64,000 bases of DNA from Bacillus sp. CH140a_4T (GCF_008923725.1 NZ_WBPF01000006.1:62001-126000), one strand, 5' to 3'. Counted from the stretch's first letter, positions 1 to 11,933 are shown. Notes: a model not told the origin generated them from the sequence alone. Translations and numbers: made by a program.

Positions 1-275
1 ATGTTTGTCCCTTCTAAAGGATCAACTGCAACGTCTACACGTGGTCCATACCCTGTACCTAATTTCTCTCCGATATACAGCATTGGTGCTTCGTCCATCT
101 CACCTTCACCAATTACAACTGTACCTTTCATCGGGATTGTATCAAATACATCACGCATAGCTGATGTTGCTGCACCGTCTGCCTCATCCTTTTTCCCGCG
201 CCCCATCCAACGCGCTGATGATAATGCTGCAGCCTCTGTTACACGTACTAACTCCATAGATAAACTTCTTTCCAC
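1..275 (-). CDS. glpX: Class II fructose-1,6-bisphosphatase (5' part; cut by window edge)
   Basis: Only the first 91 codons are inside the window. The product dephosphorylates fructose-1,6-bisphosphate in gluconeogenesis (GlpX family, metal dependent). The visible N-terminus has the family signatures [25 protein letters not shown] and, close to the edge, [12 protein letters not shown], which includes metal- and substrate-binding residues of class II enzymes. The start is taken as GTG at 275 because a GGAGAGGG ribosome site lies 6 bases upstream; an in-frame ATG at 257 is the alternative. It lies downstream of murAB on the same strand, the order known in Bacillus (murAB-glpX-rho). Confidence 0.93.
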   Translation of the reverse strand, partial: MERSLSMELVRVTEAAALSSARWMGRGKKDEADGAATSAMRDVFDTIPMKGTVVIGEGEMDEAPMLYIGEKLGTGYGPRVDVAVDPLEGTN

Positions 276-391
276 GATAATCCCTCTCCTTTAAGTCTTT
301 ATATTTCTGCCGTATTTTGTGAACCGTGTTTCTCTACAAAGTATACTTCCGCAAGTAGTGATGCTTCGCTTCCCCCTTGCGGAAGTATCAC

Positions 392-1681
392 TTATGCGTT
401 TTTCATCTCTTCAATTTCTTGACTTGTCATTTGTTCTCGCCAAATGTTTGCGCCAAGACCTTTAAGCTTGTCTACTATATTTTCATAACCTCGATCAATA
501 TGCTCAAGTCCGGTTACTTCTGTAATTCCATCCGCCATTAACCCGGCAATAACAAGGGCCGCTCCAGCTCGCAAATCACTCGCTTTCACTTTTGCACCTT
601 GCAATAAAACAGGACCAGTTACAATTGCCGAACGACCTTCTACTTTAATTTGTGCATTCATACGACGTAATTCATCAATGTGTTTAAAGCGTGCGCCGTA
701 AATCGTATCCGTTACAACACCCGTTCCGTGCGCCTTTGTTAAAAGCGTCGTAAATGGTTGTTGTAAATCTGTTGGGAAGCCTGGATATACAAGTGTTTTT
801 ATATCAACTACTTTTAAACTTCTATTACCGTTCACTGTAATTTGGTCATCGTTCGTTTCAACTTGGACACCAGCTTCTCTTAACTTCGCCGTAACTGACT
901 CTAAATGCTGAGGAATAACATTATCAACCGTTACTTCTCCTCCTGATGCAGCTCCTAAAATCATATACGTACCCGCTTCAATACGATCCGGAATGATCGT
1001 ATGGTGACAACCGTGCAGTGAATCCACACCATCAATTCGGATTACATCTGTACCAGCACCTTTAATGCGTGCACCCATACTTGTTAACAACGTGGCTACA
1101 TCAATAATCTCTGGTTCTTTCGCTGCGTTTTCAATAACAGTTCGACCTTTCGCTCGCACAGCTGCTAGCATAATATTAATCGTAGCTCCTACACTAACAA
1201 CATCTAAATAAATACGTGCCCCGCGCAATTCATCTGCTCTTAAATAAATCGCACCTTGTTCATTCGTAACATGTGCACCTAACGCTTCAAACCCTTTAAT
1301 ATGCTGATCAATCGGCCTCGGTCCTAAATGACATCCACCTGGAAGCCCAATAACAGCTTTTTTAAAACGGCCAAGCATCGCACCCATTAAATAATAAGAA
1401 GCACGCAATTTTTTCACTTTTCCATTCGGTAAAGGCATTGCAACCATGTTAGAAGGATCGACTACCATCTCTTCCTCCTGTCCATAAGTTACTCTTCCCC
1501 CAATTTCCTCTAGCAAGTCTCCTAACATTTTCACGTCCGAAATATTAGGGACACCACCAATAGTTACTGGAGTATCTGCTAAAATTGTCGCTGGAATTAG
1601 TGCAACGGCGCTGTTCTTTGCACCACTCACTCGAATTGTTCCATTTAAAGCTCTTCCGCCTTCAATTAGCAATTTTTCCAT
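392..1681 (-). CDS. murAB: UDP-N-acetylglucosamine 1-carboxyvinyltransferase (second MurA paralogue)
   Basis: Transfers enolpyruvate from PEP to UDP-GlcNAc, the first committed step of peptidoglycan synthesis, in the cytosol. The 429-residue length is normal for the family. Visible features are the N-terminal VSGAKNSA motif with the conserved Lys22-Asn23 pair and the [13 protein letters not shown] loop with the catalytic Cys117 that fosfomycin alkylates. Bacillus species carry two MurA proteins; the position between fbaA and glpX identifies this as the MurAB (MurZ-type) copy. The ATG follows an AAGGGAGCT ribosome site. A hairpin lies in its leader at 1711-1732. Confidence 0.96.
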   Translation of the reverse strand: MEKLLIEGGRALNGTIRVSGAKNSAVALIPATILADTPVTIGGVPNISDVKMLGDLLEEIGGRVTYGQEEEMVVDPSNMVAMPLPNGKVKKLRASYYLMGAMLGRFKKAVIGLPGGCHLGPRPIDQHIKGFEALGAHVTNEQGAIYLRADELRGARIYLDVVSVGATINIMLAAVRAKGRTVIENAAKEPEIIDVATLLTSMGARIKGAGTDVIRIDGVDSLHGCHHTIIPDRIEAGTYMILGAASGGEVTVDNVIPQHLESVTAKLREAGVQVETNDDQITVNGNRSLKVVDIKTLVYPGFPTDLQQPFTTLLTKAHGTGVVTDTIYGARFKHIDELRRMNAQIKVEGRSAIVTGPVLLQGAKVKASDLRAGAALVIAGLMADGITEVTGLEHIDRGYENIVDKLKGLGANIWREQMTSQEIEEMKNA

Positions 1682-1710
1682 ATTGAGCTCCCTTCTTGTG
1701 AATGTATTTA

Positions 1711-1732
1711 CTTTCTATATCTCTATAGAAAG
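1711..1732 (-). other. Small hairpin in the murAB leader
   Basis: A perfect 9-base inverted repeat (CTTTCTATA, 4-base loop, TATAGAAAG) lies 30 bases upstream of the murAB start. No T run follows on the minus strand, so it is not a simple terminator. It could affect mRNA stability or be a protein site. The rest of the 1682-2013 interval shows only the fbaA terminator; the short open frame there that overlaps fbaA is not credible. Confidence 0.35.
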
Positions 1733-1966
1733 CTCCCCTTAAGAATCTCAATCACTCTTTCCACCCTAAAACTCAATAAATAGGAAACCATTATCTTCAT
1801 TTCTCCTGTAGTACGACTAGATAAAGATTAACTATTCATCGAATTTACTTTATCAATTTAGATACATTATCACATTTATTAATAGGACTATGCACATTAT
1901 TTTCTATTTCAAAAACAAAATGATAAAAATCTTTAGACTTGTTCACGCTTTCATTATACAACGAAA

Positions 1967-1996
1967 GGAAACCGTCTAAAAGACTAGACGGTTTCC
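1967..1996 (-). terminator. fbaA transcription terminator
   Basis: A 12-base inverted repeat (GGAAACCGTCTA and its complement) sits 18 bases past the fbaA stop, giving a stable hairpin followed on the minus strand by a T-rich stretch (TTTCGTTGT). It ends fbaA transcription ahead of murAB. Confidence 0.8.
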
Positions 1997-2013
1997 AAAA
2001 CGGAATTTTATTC

Positions 2014-2871
2014 TTACGCTTTACCGTTAGAACCGAATTCACGCATTTTACCAGCAACAGTTGCTTTAATAGCGTCGCGGCCAGGTCCAATATATTTACG
2101 AGGATCGTAAACTTCTTGGTCTTTGCTTAATGCTTCACGAACAGCTTTTGTAAACTCAATTTGGTTCTCAGTGTTTACGTTAATTTTTGAAGTACCTAAA
2201 GAAATAGCTTTTACGATATCAGCAGTTGGGATACCAGTACCACCGTGTAATACTAAAGGTACGCCAGTGAAGTCACGAACTTGTTCCATTTCAGCGAATC
2301 CTAAGTTAGGCTCACCTTTGTAAGGACCGTGTACAGAACCTAAAGCTGGAGCTAGGCAATCGATACCTGTTGCTTCAACAAGGTGCTTACACTCTGCTGG
2401 ATCAGCGTAAATTACGCCTTCAGCGATGATGTCGTCTTCTTGTCCGCCAACTGTTCCAAGCTCAGCTTCAACAGATACGTTACGAGCGTGTGCGTATTCT
2501 ACTACTTTTTTAGTAGTTTCAACGTTTTCTTCGAATGGGTGGTGAGAAGCGTCGATCATTACAGATGTGAAACCTGCATCGATTGCTTCTTTACATTTTT
2601 CGAAGCTTGAACCATGGTCAAGGTGAATCGCTACAGGAACAGTGATGTTCATTTCTTCGATTAAAGCTTTAACCATAGCTACAACTGTTTTGAAACCAGT
2701 CATATGACGAGCTGCACCCTCAGATACACCTAGGATTACAGGAGATTTTTCTTCTTCCGCAGCAGCTAAGATAGCTTGAGTCCACTCTAAGTTGTTCATG
2801 TTGAATTGACCAACTGCGTATTTTCCTTCTAGTGCTGTGTTTAGCATTTCTTTCATAGAAACTAAAGGCAT
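2014..2871 (-). CDS. fbaA: Class II fructose-1,6-bisphosphate aldolase
   Basis: Zinc-dependent aldolase that splits fructose-1,6-bisphosphate into the two triose phosphates in glycolysis and runs in reverse in gluconeogenesis. The 285-residue protein has the class II signatures: [13 protein letters not shown] with a zinc-ligand histidine and the catalytic aspartate, [11 protein letters not shown]-like acid-rich segment ([16 protein letters not shown]) and LVLHGGTGI with another zinc histidine. It lies between spo0F and murAB, as in other bacilli, and ends in its own hairpin terminator. Upstream, a 16-base palindrome CGATAAGTTCTTATCG at 2904-2919 lies in the leader; its role is unknown. Confidence 0.97.
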   Translation of the reverse strand: MPLVSMKEMLNTALEGKYAVGQFNMNNLEWTQAILAAAEEEKSPVILGVSEGAARHMTGFKTVVAMVKALIEEMNITVPVAIHLDHGSSFEKCKEAIDAGFTSVMIDASHHPFEENVETTKKVVEYAHARNVSVEAELGTVGGQEDDIIAEGVIYADPAECKHLVEATGIDCLAPALGSVHGPYKGEPNLGFAEMEQVRDFTGVPLVLHGGTGIPTADIVKAISLGTSKINVNTENQIEFTKAVREALSKDQEVYDPRKYIGPGRDAIKATVAGKMREFGSNGKA

Positions 2872-3082
2872 GGTGAATCCTCCTAAAAAACGTTTTTTGT
2901 ATCCGATAAGTTCTTATCGCTGGTAGTATGACCAGAATAAGGTAAAATATGTATATTTACATACCGGACTTTTTTCTACACTCAATAGGATAACAACTTG
3001 TACTCAAAAACTCAACCGTATTCACCTGCTCAATAGTCCATGTAAACGCTTTTTTCCATATTTTTTATAAAAAATTCATTTT

Positions 3083-3451
3083 TTACGCCTCTACAGCAAG
3101 CTGATCTCTCACCGCTTGACGAATCTCATCAATATCAAACGGTTTAGCAAAGTGCATTAAAGCCCCTAAATCTTTTGCTTCTTGGATCATATCAAGTTCT
3201 CCATAAGCAGTCATTAAAATTACTTTAATACTCTCATCAATTTCCTTTACATGTTTTAAAATCTCTATACCATCCATACCTGGAATTTTCATATCTAATA
3301 CTACTAAATCTGGATTATCTTTTTTCACGATATCTAAAGCTTGAAATCCATTCGCTGCTTGGAATGTCTGATAACCTTCTTTTTGGAACACTTCATGTAA
3401 TAACACACGAATGCCATATTGATCATCAACGATTAAAATTTTCCCTTCCAT
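3083..3451 (-). CDS. spo0F: Sporulation phosphorelay response regulator Spo0F
   Basis: A single receiver domain of 122 residues. It takes phosphate from sporulation sensor kinases and passes it through Spo0B to Spo0A. Acidic pocket Asp9-Asp10 ([11 protein letters not shown]), phosphoacceptor Asp53 (VVLDMKIPG), the TAYGE switch motif and Lys103 (FAKPF) are all present, and no output domain follows. An in-frame TTG three codons upstream is possible, but the ATG at 3451 has an AAAGG site at 9 bases and matches the [11 protein letters not shown] form of the family. A possible sigma-H promoter lies at 3509-3537. Confidence 0.96.
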   Translation of the reverse strand: MEGKILIVDDQYGIRVLLHEVFQKEGYQTFQAANGFQALDIVKKDNPDLVVLDMKIPGMDGIEILKHVKEIDESIKVILMTAYGELDMIQEAKDLGALMHFAKPFDIDEIRQAVRDQLAVEA

Positions 3452-3508
3452 AACTCCCAACCTTTCTGTGTAAATACAAGATTTAAAGCTTCTTATATCT
3501 TAACGATT

Positions 3509-3537
3509 AATTTTCGCTATTCTTTGGCAAATTCCTT
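3509..3537 (-). promoter_or_regulatory. Candidate sigma-H promoter of spo0F
   Basis: On the minus strand AAGGAATTT is followed after 11 bases by GCGAAAATT. This resembles the sigma-H pattern (RNAGGAWWW, 11-12 bases, RNNGAAT), with imperfect -10 agreement. spo0F is a known sigma-H target in B. subtilis, which is the main support. A sequence read, not a mapped start. Confidence 0.4.
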
Positions 3538-3652
3538 CCTATTCTTTCTTATTTTACCGTTTCCTATTTTGTTATGCCACCTTCGATTTCACCTTTCTAA
3601 AAAAATAAACTATAATGAAAGCCGATAAACACGTACGAAAGGGAGTAACATT

Positions 3653-4177
3653 ATGTTAAAAATTTTTTCAACTCAATTAAGTGGTTATTTCTCCAGAGTT
3701 TCTCAAAAAGAAGAAATGAATATAGAAGATAGCGCCCGTCTACTTGCTCAAGCATTAATTGGCGAAGGTTTCATTTATTTACATGGTACAAATGAAATGG
3801 AGGGTGTTGTTGCTGAAGCACTATTTGGCGCTGAACCAATGAAGCAAGCAAAACGATTATTTGAAAATGGTAAAGAAGTAGAAGTAACTTCTGCAGATCG
3901 TGTACTTCTTATTAGCCGTTTTTCAACAGATGAAGAAGTTGTAGCACTAGCAAAAAAACTTCAAGCTGATGGACACTCTATTGTCGGCATCTCTGCTATT
4001 CAAGAAGGTACTGAATCACTAGAACAATATACAGATGTACATATTGATACTAAGCTGTTAAAAGGCCTTATTCCAGACGATGAAGGCAATCGCTACGGAT
4101 TCCCAAGTTTAATGATAGCTTTATTTGCATATCATGGAATCAAATTTACAATCGATGAAATGTTAAATGAATATTAA
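3653..4177 (+). CDS. ywjG: DUF2529 family protein (YwjG-like)
   Basis: A 174-residue protein of unknown function. It matches in position and character the B. subtilis gene ywjG between pyrG and spo0F. The fold looks like a sugar-isomerase (SIS) type Rossmann domain: an alternating pattern with GEGFIYLHGTNEMEGV near residue 38, DRVLLISRFSTDEEVVALA near residue 84 and HSIVGISA near residue 110. No signal peptide or membrane segment is seen. It is transcribed opposite to spo0F and pyrG. The ATG follows a GAAAGGGAG ribosome site, and the gene ends at the terminator shared with pyrG. Confidence 0.8.
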   Translation: MLKIFSTQLSGYFSRVSQKEEMNIEDSARLLAQALIGEGFIYLHGTNEMEGVVAEALFGAEPMKQAKRLFENGKEVEVTSADRVLLISRFSTDEEVVALAKKLQADGHSIVGISAIQEGTESLEQYTDVHIDTKLLKGLIPDDEGNRYGFPSLMIALFAYHGIKFTIDEMLNEY

Positions 4178-4208
4178 AAAAAGCGCCCTATTTCAGGCGC
4201 TTTTTTTA
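4178..4208. terminator. Bidirectional terminator between ywjG-like gene and pyrG
   Basis: AAAGCGCC and GGCGCTTT flank an 8-base loop, with A and T runs on both sides, so it can end transcription from both converging genes. It fills the whole 31-base gap. Confidence 0.85.
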
Positions 4209-5849
<1,641 letters not shown>

Positions 5850-5937
5850 TCACCGTTGCAAAGCGCAACGTATGTAGATAACACTGTATCCATCTTATTG
5901 TTAGACTCTTTTTATTTTCTAAACAAAAAACAAAAAA

Positions 5938-5986
5938 GAAAATTGCTCCCCTCATCACATAAAGTAATAAGTAGGGAGCAATTTTC
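5938..5986 (-). promoter_or_regulatory. pyrG leader attenuator terminator
   Basis: A 13-base perfect inverted repeat (GAAAATTGCTCCC and complement) is followed on the minus strand by TTTTTTGTTTTTT, forming a strong terminator about 50 bases inside the pyrG transcript. Its 5' arm contains GCTCCC, which can pair with a run of extra G residues at the transcript's 5' end. In B. subtilis, low CTP causes repeated G addition at a GGGCUC start, and the poly-G tail pairs with such an arm to form an antiterminator. Every required element is visible here; the mechanism is inferred by homology. Confidence 0.85.
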
Positions 5987-6028
5987 TTTTATATTTACAC
6001 TTTAAAAGTATTATCGTCCTTTTTTAAA

Positions 6029-6070
6029 GAGCCCAAAAATGATTCTACATGGACGATAATGAAAAGTCAA
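6029..6070 (-). promoter_or_regulatory. pyrG promoter with GGGCTC start
   Basis: On the minus strand a -35 TTGACT (6065-6070) is separated by 17 bases from a -10 TAGAAT (6042-6047). Seven bases further is GGGCTC (6029-6034), the predicted transcription start. The -35 begins just after the rpoE stop codon, so pyrG has its own promoter. Confidence 0.8.
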
Positions 6071-6073
6071 GAA

Positions 6074-6601
6074 CTACAGTTCTTCCTCTTCTTCTTCTTC
6101 AGTTTCATCGTACTCAAGTTCTTCTTCAGCGAAGTCATCGTCATCATCTTCATCTAAATCATCAAGATCATCGTCATCTCCGTCTTCTTCTTCAAGAACC
6201 TTGTCCAAATCTTCTACCTCTTCTTCTTCATTTGCGTCTGCATCGTCGAAGTCTTCATCTTCTTCGATGTAGTCGTCAAAACCGTCCTCTTCAACTTTAC
6301 GTTTCTTTTTCGGTTTTGGCTGAGGTAAGATTTCTTCATCAATTTGCTCATATGGGTACCAGCTACGTAGCCCCCAACGATTTTCTCCTAAATTAATGAA
6401 ACGTCCATCGATGTTTAAATCTGTATAAAATTGTGCGAGTTTCGCATTAACTTGCTCTTGAGATAGTCCCAGCACTTGAGCGATTTCTCGAACCAACTCG
6501 TTGAATGTCGTTGCTTGTCTTTTATCCCCTAAAACGCTATGTACAACTTCAATCATTGAACATTCTTTTAGCTCTTCTGGTGAATATTGCTTAAAATTCA
6601 C
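6074..6601 (-). CDS. rpoE: RNA polymerase delta subunit
   Basis: An accessory RNA polymerase subunit of Gram-positives that speeds core recycling and affects transcription specificity. The N-terminal half (residues 1-90) is the folded HARE-HTH/RpoE domain, with [12 protein letters not shown] and [15 protein letters not shown]. The rest is a short basic patch (KPKKKRKV) and then an unstructured tail made almost only of Asp and Glu, the hallmark of delta. The start is GTG at 6601, behind AAAGGAAG. The nearby open frame on the other strand is only the mirror of the acidic repeats. Confidence 0.95.
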   Translation of the reverse strand: MNFKQYSPEELKECSMIEVVHSVLGDKRQATTFNELVREIAQVLGLSQEQVNAKLAQFYTDLNIDGRFINLGENRWGLRSWYPYEQIDEEILPQPKPKKKRKVEEDGFDDYIEEDEDFDDADANEEEEVEDLDKVLEEEDGDDDDLDDLDEDDDDDFAEEELEYDETEEEEEEEL

Positions 6602-6755
6602 TTATGCGGCACTTCCTTTCTTCAAATATAACCTTATATATAACGGTCTGCTTAAAAAAATCCATACTATTCATTATAAACAAAAGTCGCACAAATATGC
6701 TACAAAAAAAACGGGAAACTTTAATATGGTAATAAAATTATAATTTGTCTATTCC

Positions 6756-7385
6756 TTATTTCGGAAACATATGCGCTCCTTGCAGTACATACCTAATTTG
6801 CATTTCTGTATATTCTTCAAGCGTATACAGTTTTTGCAGGGCCCAACGTCTAAATCCCCACATTTGTCCTTGTATGAAAATGTTATGTGCAAGAAGCTGT
6901 ATCTCTTTTTTATTTAATGTAAATGTCCCATTTTCTGTACACTGTTCTAAAATATTCTCGAACATTCCTACCATTTGAAACTCCTTTTCTAATACGTACG
7001 GGAGTGATTCTTTCGGTAAAAAGCGTACCTCTTGATACATTATTAATACTTCTTCCTGCAATTCGTCCATCACTTTAAAGTAATTCGTTATTGCTATCTT
7101 TAAACTTTCTATACTTCCCTTTTCTGTACAAACTACTTCCTCTAATCTTTCTTTTACATGTTCATAAATACTATCACAAACTAAATACAAAACATCATCT
7201 TTTGTGCGAATGTATTCATAAAGCGTTCCGATACTAAATCCAGCTGCCTTCGCAATCTCTCTCGTTGTTGTACGCGGAAATCCTTTTTGTTTAAACAATT
7301 GCACTGCACCTTTAATCATTTGTTCACGCCTTAACGCGACTAATTTTTCATCTTTCACGGACGCATGTACATTATGTTTAACCAT
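6756..7385 (-). CDS. TetR-family regulator, probable controller of the adjacent fatty-acid genes
   Basis: A 209-residue TetR-type repressor. The N-terminal helix-turn-helix is clear (TTREIAKAAGFSIGTLYEYI, then KDDVLYLV), followed by an all-helical ligand domain. It is the last gene after two acyl-CoA dehydrogenase genes on the same strand, so its ligand is likely an acyl-CoA or fatty acid; this is inference. The sequence does not look like the B. subtilis FadR (YsiA) helix. ATG at 7385 is preferred over GTG at 7394 because GAGAGG then sits at 8 bases. Possible operators lie at 11934-11951 and 14226-14243. Confidence 0.85.
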   Translation of the reverse strand: MVKHNVHASVKDEKLVALRREQMIKGAVQLFKQKGFPRTTTREIAKAAGFSIGTLYEYIRTKDDVLYLVCDSIYEHVKERLEEVVCTEKGSIESLKIAITNYFKVMDELQEEVLIMYQEVRFLPKESLPYVLEKEFQMVGMFENILEQCTENGTFTLNKKEIQLLAHNIFIQGQMWGFRRWALQKLYTLEEYTEMQIRYVLQGAHMFPK

Positions 7386-7451
7386 CCCCTTCACCTCTCT
7401 CTATTATTTTTTGGAAGGAAAAAGCGTAGGAAAATCCCTACGCCTTTGCTC

Positions 7452-8591
7452 CTACTTCGTTAACATACGAGAAATTACGAGCCTTTGAATCTCTTGTGTT
7501 CCTTCATATATCTGTGTAATCTTTGCATCTCGCATATAACGTTCTACTGGATAATCTTTCGTATAACCGTAACCACCAAATACTTGTACCGCTTCAGTCG
7601 TCACCTTCATCGCTGCATCACCTGCAAATACTTTTGACATCGCCGACTCTTTCCCATACGGAAGTCCTTCCGATTCAAGCCAAGCTGCTTGATATGTTAG
7701 AAGACGCGCCACCTCCACATCCGTTGCCATATCTGCAAGTTTAAAGCCAATCCCTTGCTGCGCCGCAATTGGTTTCCCAAACTGATGACGCTCTCTTGCA
7801 TATTCTACAGAAGCATCTAAAGCCCCTTGCGCAATACCGACTGCTTGCGCAGCAATACCATTACGGCCGCCATCTAATGTTTGCATCGCAACTTTAAATC
7901 CTTGGCCCTCTTCCCCAAGTAGGTTCTCTACAGGAATACGGCAATCTTCGAACATAATTTCAGTTGTTGGTGAAGAGCGAATCCCTAACTTGCTTTCCTT
8001 CTTCCCAACTGAAAATCCTGGTGTATCACTTTCCACAATAAACGCGCTCGTACCACGCTGCTTCGATTCAGGATCAGTTAACGCAAAAACAACATAAATA
8101 TCAGCAATACCACCATTTGTAATAAAGATTTTCGATCCATTTAAAATGTAATGGTCTCCATCTCGTTTCGCAGTTGTCCTCATTCCGCCAGCATCTGAAC
8201 CAGAACTTGGCTCCGTTAAACCGTATGCGCCAATTTTCGTTCCTTCTGCCATCGGTCGTAAAAACTTTTGCTTTTGTTCTTCCGTTCCGAATTTAAAAAT
8301 CGGCCACCCAGCAAGTGAAGTGTGTGCAGACAGCGTCACACCTGTTGAAGCACAAACACGAGATAGTTCTTCGATAGCAATTACATAAGCCAAGTAATCG
8401 CTTCCAATTCCACCGTACTCTTCAGGCCACGGAATGCCTGTTAAACCAAGCTCTGCCATTTGATCAAATAGTGCACGATCAAATCTCTCTTCTTCATCAC
8501 GCTCAGCTGCCGTCGGTGCTACTTCGTTCTTAGCAAAATCCCGAACCATTTTTCTTATCATTTCATGTTCTTCTGATAGTTTAAAATGCAT
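7452..8591 (-). CDS. acdA: Acyl-CoA dehydrogenase AcdA
   Basis: FAD enzyme that makes trans-2-enoyl-CoA from acyl-CoA and passes electrons to ETF. It is 379 residues, normal for the family. The three ACAD parts are visible: N-terminal helical domain, middle beta domain ([20 protein letters not shown]), and C-terminal helical domain with the IYEGTQEIQ motif holding the catalytic glutamate. It closely resembles B. subtilis AcdA, which also lies near rpoE and fadF. It is 21 bases downstream of a second dehydrogenase gene, in one likely operon. Chain-length preference cannot be read from sequence. Confidence 0.93.
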   Translation of the reverse strand: MHFKLSEEHEMIRKMVRDFAKNEVAPTAAERDEEERFDRALFDQMAELGLTGIPWPEEYGGIGSDYLAYVIAIEELSRVCASTGVTLSAHTSLAGWPIFKFGTEEQKQKFLRPMAEGTKIGAYGLTEPSSGSDAGGMRTTAKRDGDHYILNGSKIFITNGGIADIYVVFALTDPESKQRGTSAFIVESDTPGFSVGKKESKLGIRSSPTTEIMFEDCRIPVENLLGEEGQGFKVAMQTLDGGRNGIAAQAVGIAQGALDASVEYARERHQFGKPIAAQQGIGFKLADMATDVEVARLLTYQAAWLESEGLPYGKESAMSKVFAGDAAMKVTTEAVQVFGGYGYTKDYPVERYMRDAKITQIYEGTQEIQRLVISRMLTK

Positions 8592-8612
8592 TCCCGTCTC
8601 CCCCTTGTGCTT

Positions 8613-9743
8613 TTATAAAGCTCGACTAATAACAAGTTTCTGTATCTCACTCGTTCCTTCGTATATTTGCGTGATTTTCGCATCACGGAAAAATCGTTCT
8701 ACTGGATAGTCTTTCGTATAACCGTAACCACCAAATACTTGCACCGCTTCAATCGCAACTTCAACAGCCGTCTTAGAAGCGAATAATTTCGCAATAGATG
8801 CTTCTTTACCGCATGGTAATCCTTGTGCTCTTAACGATGCCGCTCTATATACGAGTAATCGGGCTGCTTCTACGCTAGTCGCCATATCTGCAAGTTTGAA
8901 TCCAATTCCTTGCTGCGCCGCAATTGGCTTGCCGAATTGCTCACGCTCCTTCGCATAATCAATCGCACATGCAAGCGCCGCTTCCGCGATTCCTAATGCC
9001 TGCGCTCCGATTCCAATTCTTCCAACATCTAAATTCGCCATTGCCACCTTAAATCCTTGTCCTTCTTCACCAAGTAAATTCTCGGCCGGCACTTTCATAT
9101 CTTCAAACGTAAGTTGTACCGTGCGAGAACCGAGAAGTCCCATTTTATGCTCATCTTTTCCGATAATTAAGCCTGGTGTATCTTTCTCTACTATAAATGC
9201 AGAAATCCCGCTTTTTCCTGCCTCTGGATTTGTAGAAGCGAATACAATGTATGTACTTGCTTCGCCCCCATTCGTAATAAATACTTTCGATCCATTAATA
9301 ATGTAGTGATCGTCTTTCTTTACAGCTCTTGATTTCAAACTACCTGCATCTGATCCTGCATTTGGTTCTGTTAATGCAAATGCACCTAAGTATTCACCAG
9401 TCGCAAGTTTAGAAACATATTTCTGCTTCTGTTCTTCTGTTCCGAAGTATAAAATCGGATTCATTCCAACTGACGTATGTACAGCTAAAATTACACCAAC
9501 CGTTGCACTTACCTTTGAAATTTCCTCAATTGCTAAAATGTAAGAAATAAAATCCATTTCTGCCCCACCATATTTTGCAGGCGCTGGAATTCCCATTAAT
9601 CCAAGTTCACCCATCTTCTGCAAAATCTCTTTTGGGAACACCCCTTGTTCCATACTAGGAACAAAGGGAGCTATTTCCTTCTGTGCAAAATCTCGAACCA
9701 TTTTCCTCATCATTTGCTGCTCTTCAGTAAAAAGAAAGTTCAT
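8613..9743 (-). CDS. Acyl-CoA dehydrogenase (short-chain/MmgC-like)
   Basis: A second ACAD of 376 residues directly upstream of acdA, clearly paralogous to it. It has TEPNAGSDAGS and KVFITNGGEAS in the FAD-binding middle domain, [21 protein letters not shown], and IYEGTSEIQ with the catalytic glutamate. It resembles butyryl-CoA dehydrogenases and B. subtilis MmgC more than AcdA. The ATG at 9743 has a GGAGGC site 8 bases away, so the 5 extra codons of the longest frame are excluded. The neighbouring hbd and thiolase fit short-chain acyl-CoA breakdown. Confidence 0.9.
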   Translation of the reverse strand: MNFLFTEEQQMMRKMVRDFAQKEIAPFVPSMEQGVFPKEILQKMGELGLMGIPAPAKYGGAEMDFISYILAIEEISKVSATVGVILAVHTSVGMNPILYFGTEEQKQKYVSKLATGEYLGAFALTEPNAGSDAGSLKSRAVKKDDHYIINGSKVFITNGGEASTYIVFASTNPEAGKSGISAFIVEKDTPGLIIGKDEHKMGLLGSRTVQLTFEDMKVPAENLLGEEGQGFKVAMANLDVGRIGIGAQALGIAEAALACAIDYAKEREQFGKPIAAQQGIGFKLADMATSVEAARLLVYRAASLRAQGLPCGKEASIAKLFASKTAVEVAIEAVQVFGGYGYTKDYPVERFFRDAKITQIYEGTSEIQKLVISRAL

Positions 9744-9815
9744 ATACTCCGCCTCCATTTGCTATATATCCTTTTAATAATTTGGTAAGACCACTATTTT
9801 GTAACAAAGGGGAAT

Positions 9816-10667
9816 TTATTCGTAAACGTAGAAACCACGACCTGTTTTACGTCCTAACCATCCTGCATTTACATACTTACGTAGTAATGGACATGGGCGA
9901 TATTTACTATCACCTAAGCCTTCATGCAACACTTCCATAATGTATAAACATGTATCTAAACCGATAAAATCAGCGAGCGTTAAAGGCCCCATCGGATGAT
10001 TCATACCGAGTTTCATTACTTCATCAATCGATTCTTTCGTCGCTACACCTTCATATAACGTATAGATCGCCTCATTAATCATCGGTAATAAAATACGGTT
10101 CGATACAAACCCTGGGAAATCATTTACTTCAACTGGTACTTTCCCAATTTTCTTCGTAATATCCTCAATCGTTTCATATACCACATCATCTGTAGCCAAA
10201 CCACGAATAATTTCAACAAGCTTCATAACCGGAACCGGATTCATAAAGTGCATACCGATTACTTTCTCCGGACGTTTCGTTACCGCTGCAATTTCTGTAA
10301 TTGGCAGAGATGACGTATTCGTCGCTAAAATTGCGTGGTCTGGAGCAATTTCATCTAGATTCGCAAAGATTTTCTTTTTAATATCCATTTTTTCAACAGC
10401 TGCTTCAATAATAAGATCCGCTTCCTTCACACAGTCTAAATCAAGCGTTACTGTAAGACGATTTAACGTTGCTTCCTTCTCTTCTTCCTTCATGCGTCCC
10501 TTTTCTACTTGGCGTGCTAAATTTTTCGTAATAATAGCCAATCCTCTATCTAATTGTTCTTGTTTTAAATCTTGTACCTTCACATCATATCCTGCCATTG
10601 CACATACTTGCGCGATTCCTGATCCCATTTGTCCTGCACCAATTACAACTATTTTTTGTACACTCAT
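9816..10667 (-). CDS. hbd: 3-hydroxybutyryl-CoA dehydrogenase
   Basis: NAD(P)-dependent enzyme interconverting 3-hydroxyacyl-CoA and 3-ketoacyl-CoA. The 283-residue protein has the N-terminal Rossmann motif [10 protein letters not shown], the 3HCDH core ([30 protein letters not shown] with the catalytic histidine) and the C-terminal dimer domain ([17 protein letters not shown]), ending [12 protein letters not shown]. It is the single-domain form without enoyl-CoA hydratase, as in B. subtilis MmgB. The ATG at 10667 follows AAGGGGGA by 7 bases. It lies between the thiolase and dehydrogenase genes. Confidence 0.93.
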   Translation of the reverse strand: MSVQKIVVIGAGQMGSGIAQVCAMAGYDVKVQDLKQEQLDRGLAIITKNLARQVEKGRMKEEEKEATLNRLTVTLDLDCVKEADLIIEAAVEKMDIKKKIFANLDEIAPDHAILATNTSSLPITEIAAVTKRPEKVIGMHFMNPVPVMKLVEIIRGLATDDVVYETIEDITKKIGKVPVEVNDFPGFVSNRILLPMINEAIYTLYEGVATKESIDEVMKLGMNHPMGPLTLADFIGLDTCLYIMEVLHEGLGDSKYRPCPLLRKYVNAGWLGRKTGRGFYVYE

Positions 10668-10723
10668 TCTTTCTTCCCCCTTAATATAAATTGTTAATAA
10701 ATCAAAAATCACCTACACGTAAA

Positions 10724-11905
10724 TTAGCGAACTTCAATCATAATTGCGTCACCTTGACCGCCACCGCTACAAATAGAAGCAATTCCAATTCCGCCGCCGC
10801 GCTGCTTCAGTGCGTGGATAAGTGTAACGATAATACGTGCTCCACTTGCTCCAATTGGATGCCCCATTGCTACAGCTCCGCCATTTACATTCAATTTTTC
10901 TGGGTCAATTCCTGCGATTTCTGTACTTGCAATTGCTACCGCTGCAAACGCTTCATTAATCTCGAATAAATCGATATCTTCAATTGTCTTTCCTGTTTTT
11001 TCTAGCAATGCATTAATTGCATAACCTGGCGTTCTTGGGAAATCTTTAGACTCCACTGCAATTGCCGCATGTGCCAAAATTGTCGCTAATGGTTTTCTTC
11101 CTTCTTGCTTTGCTCTGTCTTCGCTCATTAATACAAGCGCAGCACCGCCATCATTTAGTCCAGGAGCATTACCAGCTGTCACTGCCGATGTCTTATCAAA
11201 TACAGGTTTTAATTTCGCTAATTTTTCAATCGTTGTATCCGCGCGTGGCGCCTCATCCTTTGCAACGACAATAGGATCACCTTTTCTTTGCGGAATCGTT
11301 ACTGCCACGATTTCCTCTTCAAAACGTCCTTCTTTATGCGCTGAAACTGCACGTTGATGGCTACGATATGCCCATTCATCTTGCGCTTCGCGAGAGATTC
11401 CATCTTCCTTCGCAACTTCTCCGCCATAAACACCCATGTGTATACCTGAAAATGCACATGTTAAACCGTCAGCAACGTTTAAATCAATCACTTCGTTGTT
11501 GCCCATTCTGTATCCCCATCTTGCTCCACGTAAAATGTAAGGACTGTTACTCATCGACTCCATACCGCCAGCTACAATAAGTGATTGATCGCCAGTACGA
11601 ATAATTTGATCCGCTAACGTAACCGCACGAAGCCCTGATGCACAAACTTTATTCACTGTTTCCGTCTGTACTTCCCAAGGGATTCCAGCAGCCCTCGCAG
11701 CTTGGCGTGATGGAATTTGTCCCTGTCCACCTTGAATAACTGTTCCGAATATAACTTCTTCAACATCATTAGCAGAAACGTTTGCTCTTTCAAGCGCTGC
11801 TTTAATTGCAATTCCCCCAAGTTCTGTTGCTTTCACGTCTTTTAAAGATCCTCCAAATTTCCCAACCGGTGTTCTTGCAGCACTTAAAATAACTGTTTTA
11901 CTCAT
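10724..11905 (-). CDS. Acetyl-CoA acetyltransferase (thiolase)
   Basis: Cleaves acetoacetyl-CoA to two acetyl-CoA, or condenses them. The 393-residue protein has the nucleophile [12 protein letters not shown] near residue 87, the [11 protein letters not shown] histidine motif and the CSGGGQGDA second cysteine near the end. The longest frame adds 34 codons that run through two palindromes and lack a ribosome site; the ATG at 11905 matches the [13 protein letters not shown] family start behind AGATGGGGG. It is followed by hbd and preceded by fadF in a probable operon. Similar to B. subtilis MmgA and YhfS. Confidence 0.93.
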   Translation of the reverse strand: MSKTVILSAARTPVGKFGGSLKDVKATELGGIAIKAALERANVSANDVEEVIFGTVIQGGQGQIPSRQAARAAGIPWEVQTETVNKVCASGLRAVTLADQIIRTGDQSLIVAGGMESMSNSPYILRGARWGYRMGNNEVIDLNVADGLTCAFSGIHMGVYGGEVAKEDGISREAQDEWAYRSHQRAVSAHKEGRFEEEIVAVTIPQRKGDPIVVAKDEAPRADTTIEKLAKLKPVFDKTSAVTAGNAPGLNDGGAALVLMSEDRAKQEGRKPLATILAHAAIAVESKDFPRTPGYAINALLEKTGKTIEDIDLFEINEAFAAVAIASTEIAGIDPEKLNVNGGAVAMGHPIGASGARIIVTLIHALKQRGGGIGIASICSGGGQGDAIMIEVR

Positions 11906-11933
11906 ATTTATTTCCCCCATCTCTTTTTTTAGC

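Noticed and set aside
1845-2090. 81-codon minus-strand frame between murAB and fbaA
   Set aside because: It overlaps the fbaA end in another frame and runs through the fbaA terminator hairpin; there is no ribosome site and no family resemblance.
6049-6396. 115-codon plus-strand frame opposite rpoE
   Set aside because: It is the mirror of the Asp/Glu-rich tail of the delta subunit; low-complexity shadow.
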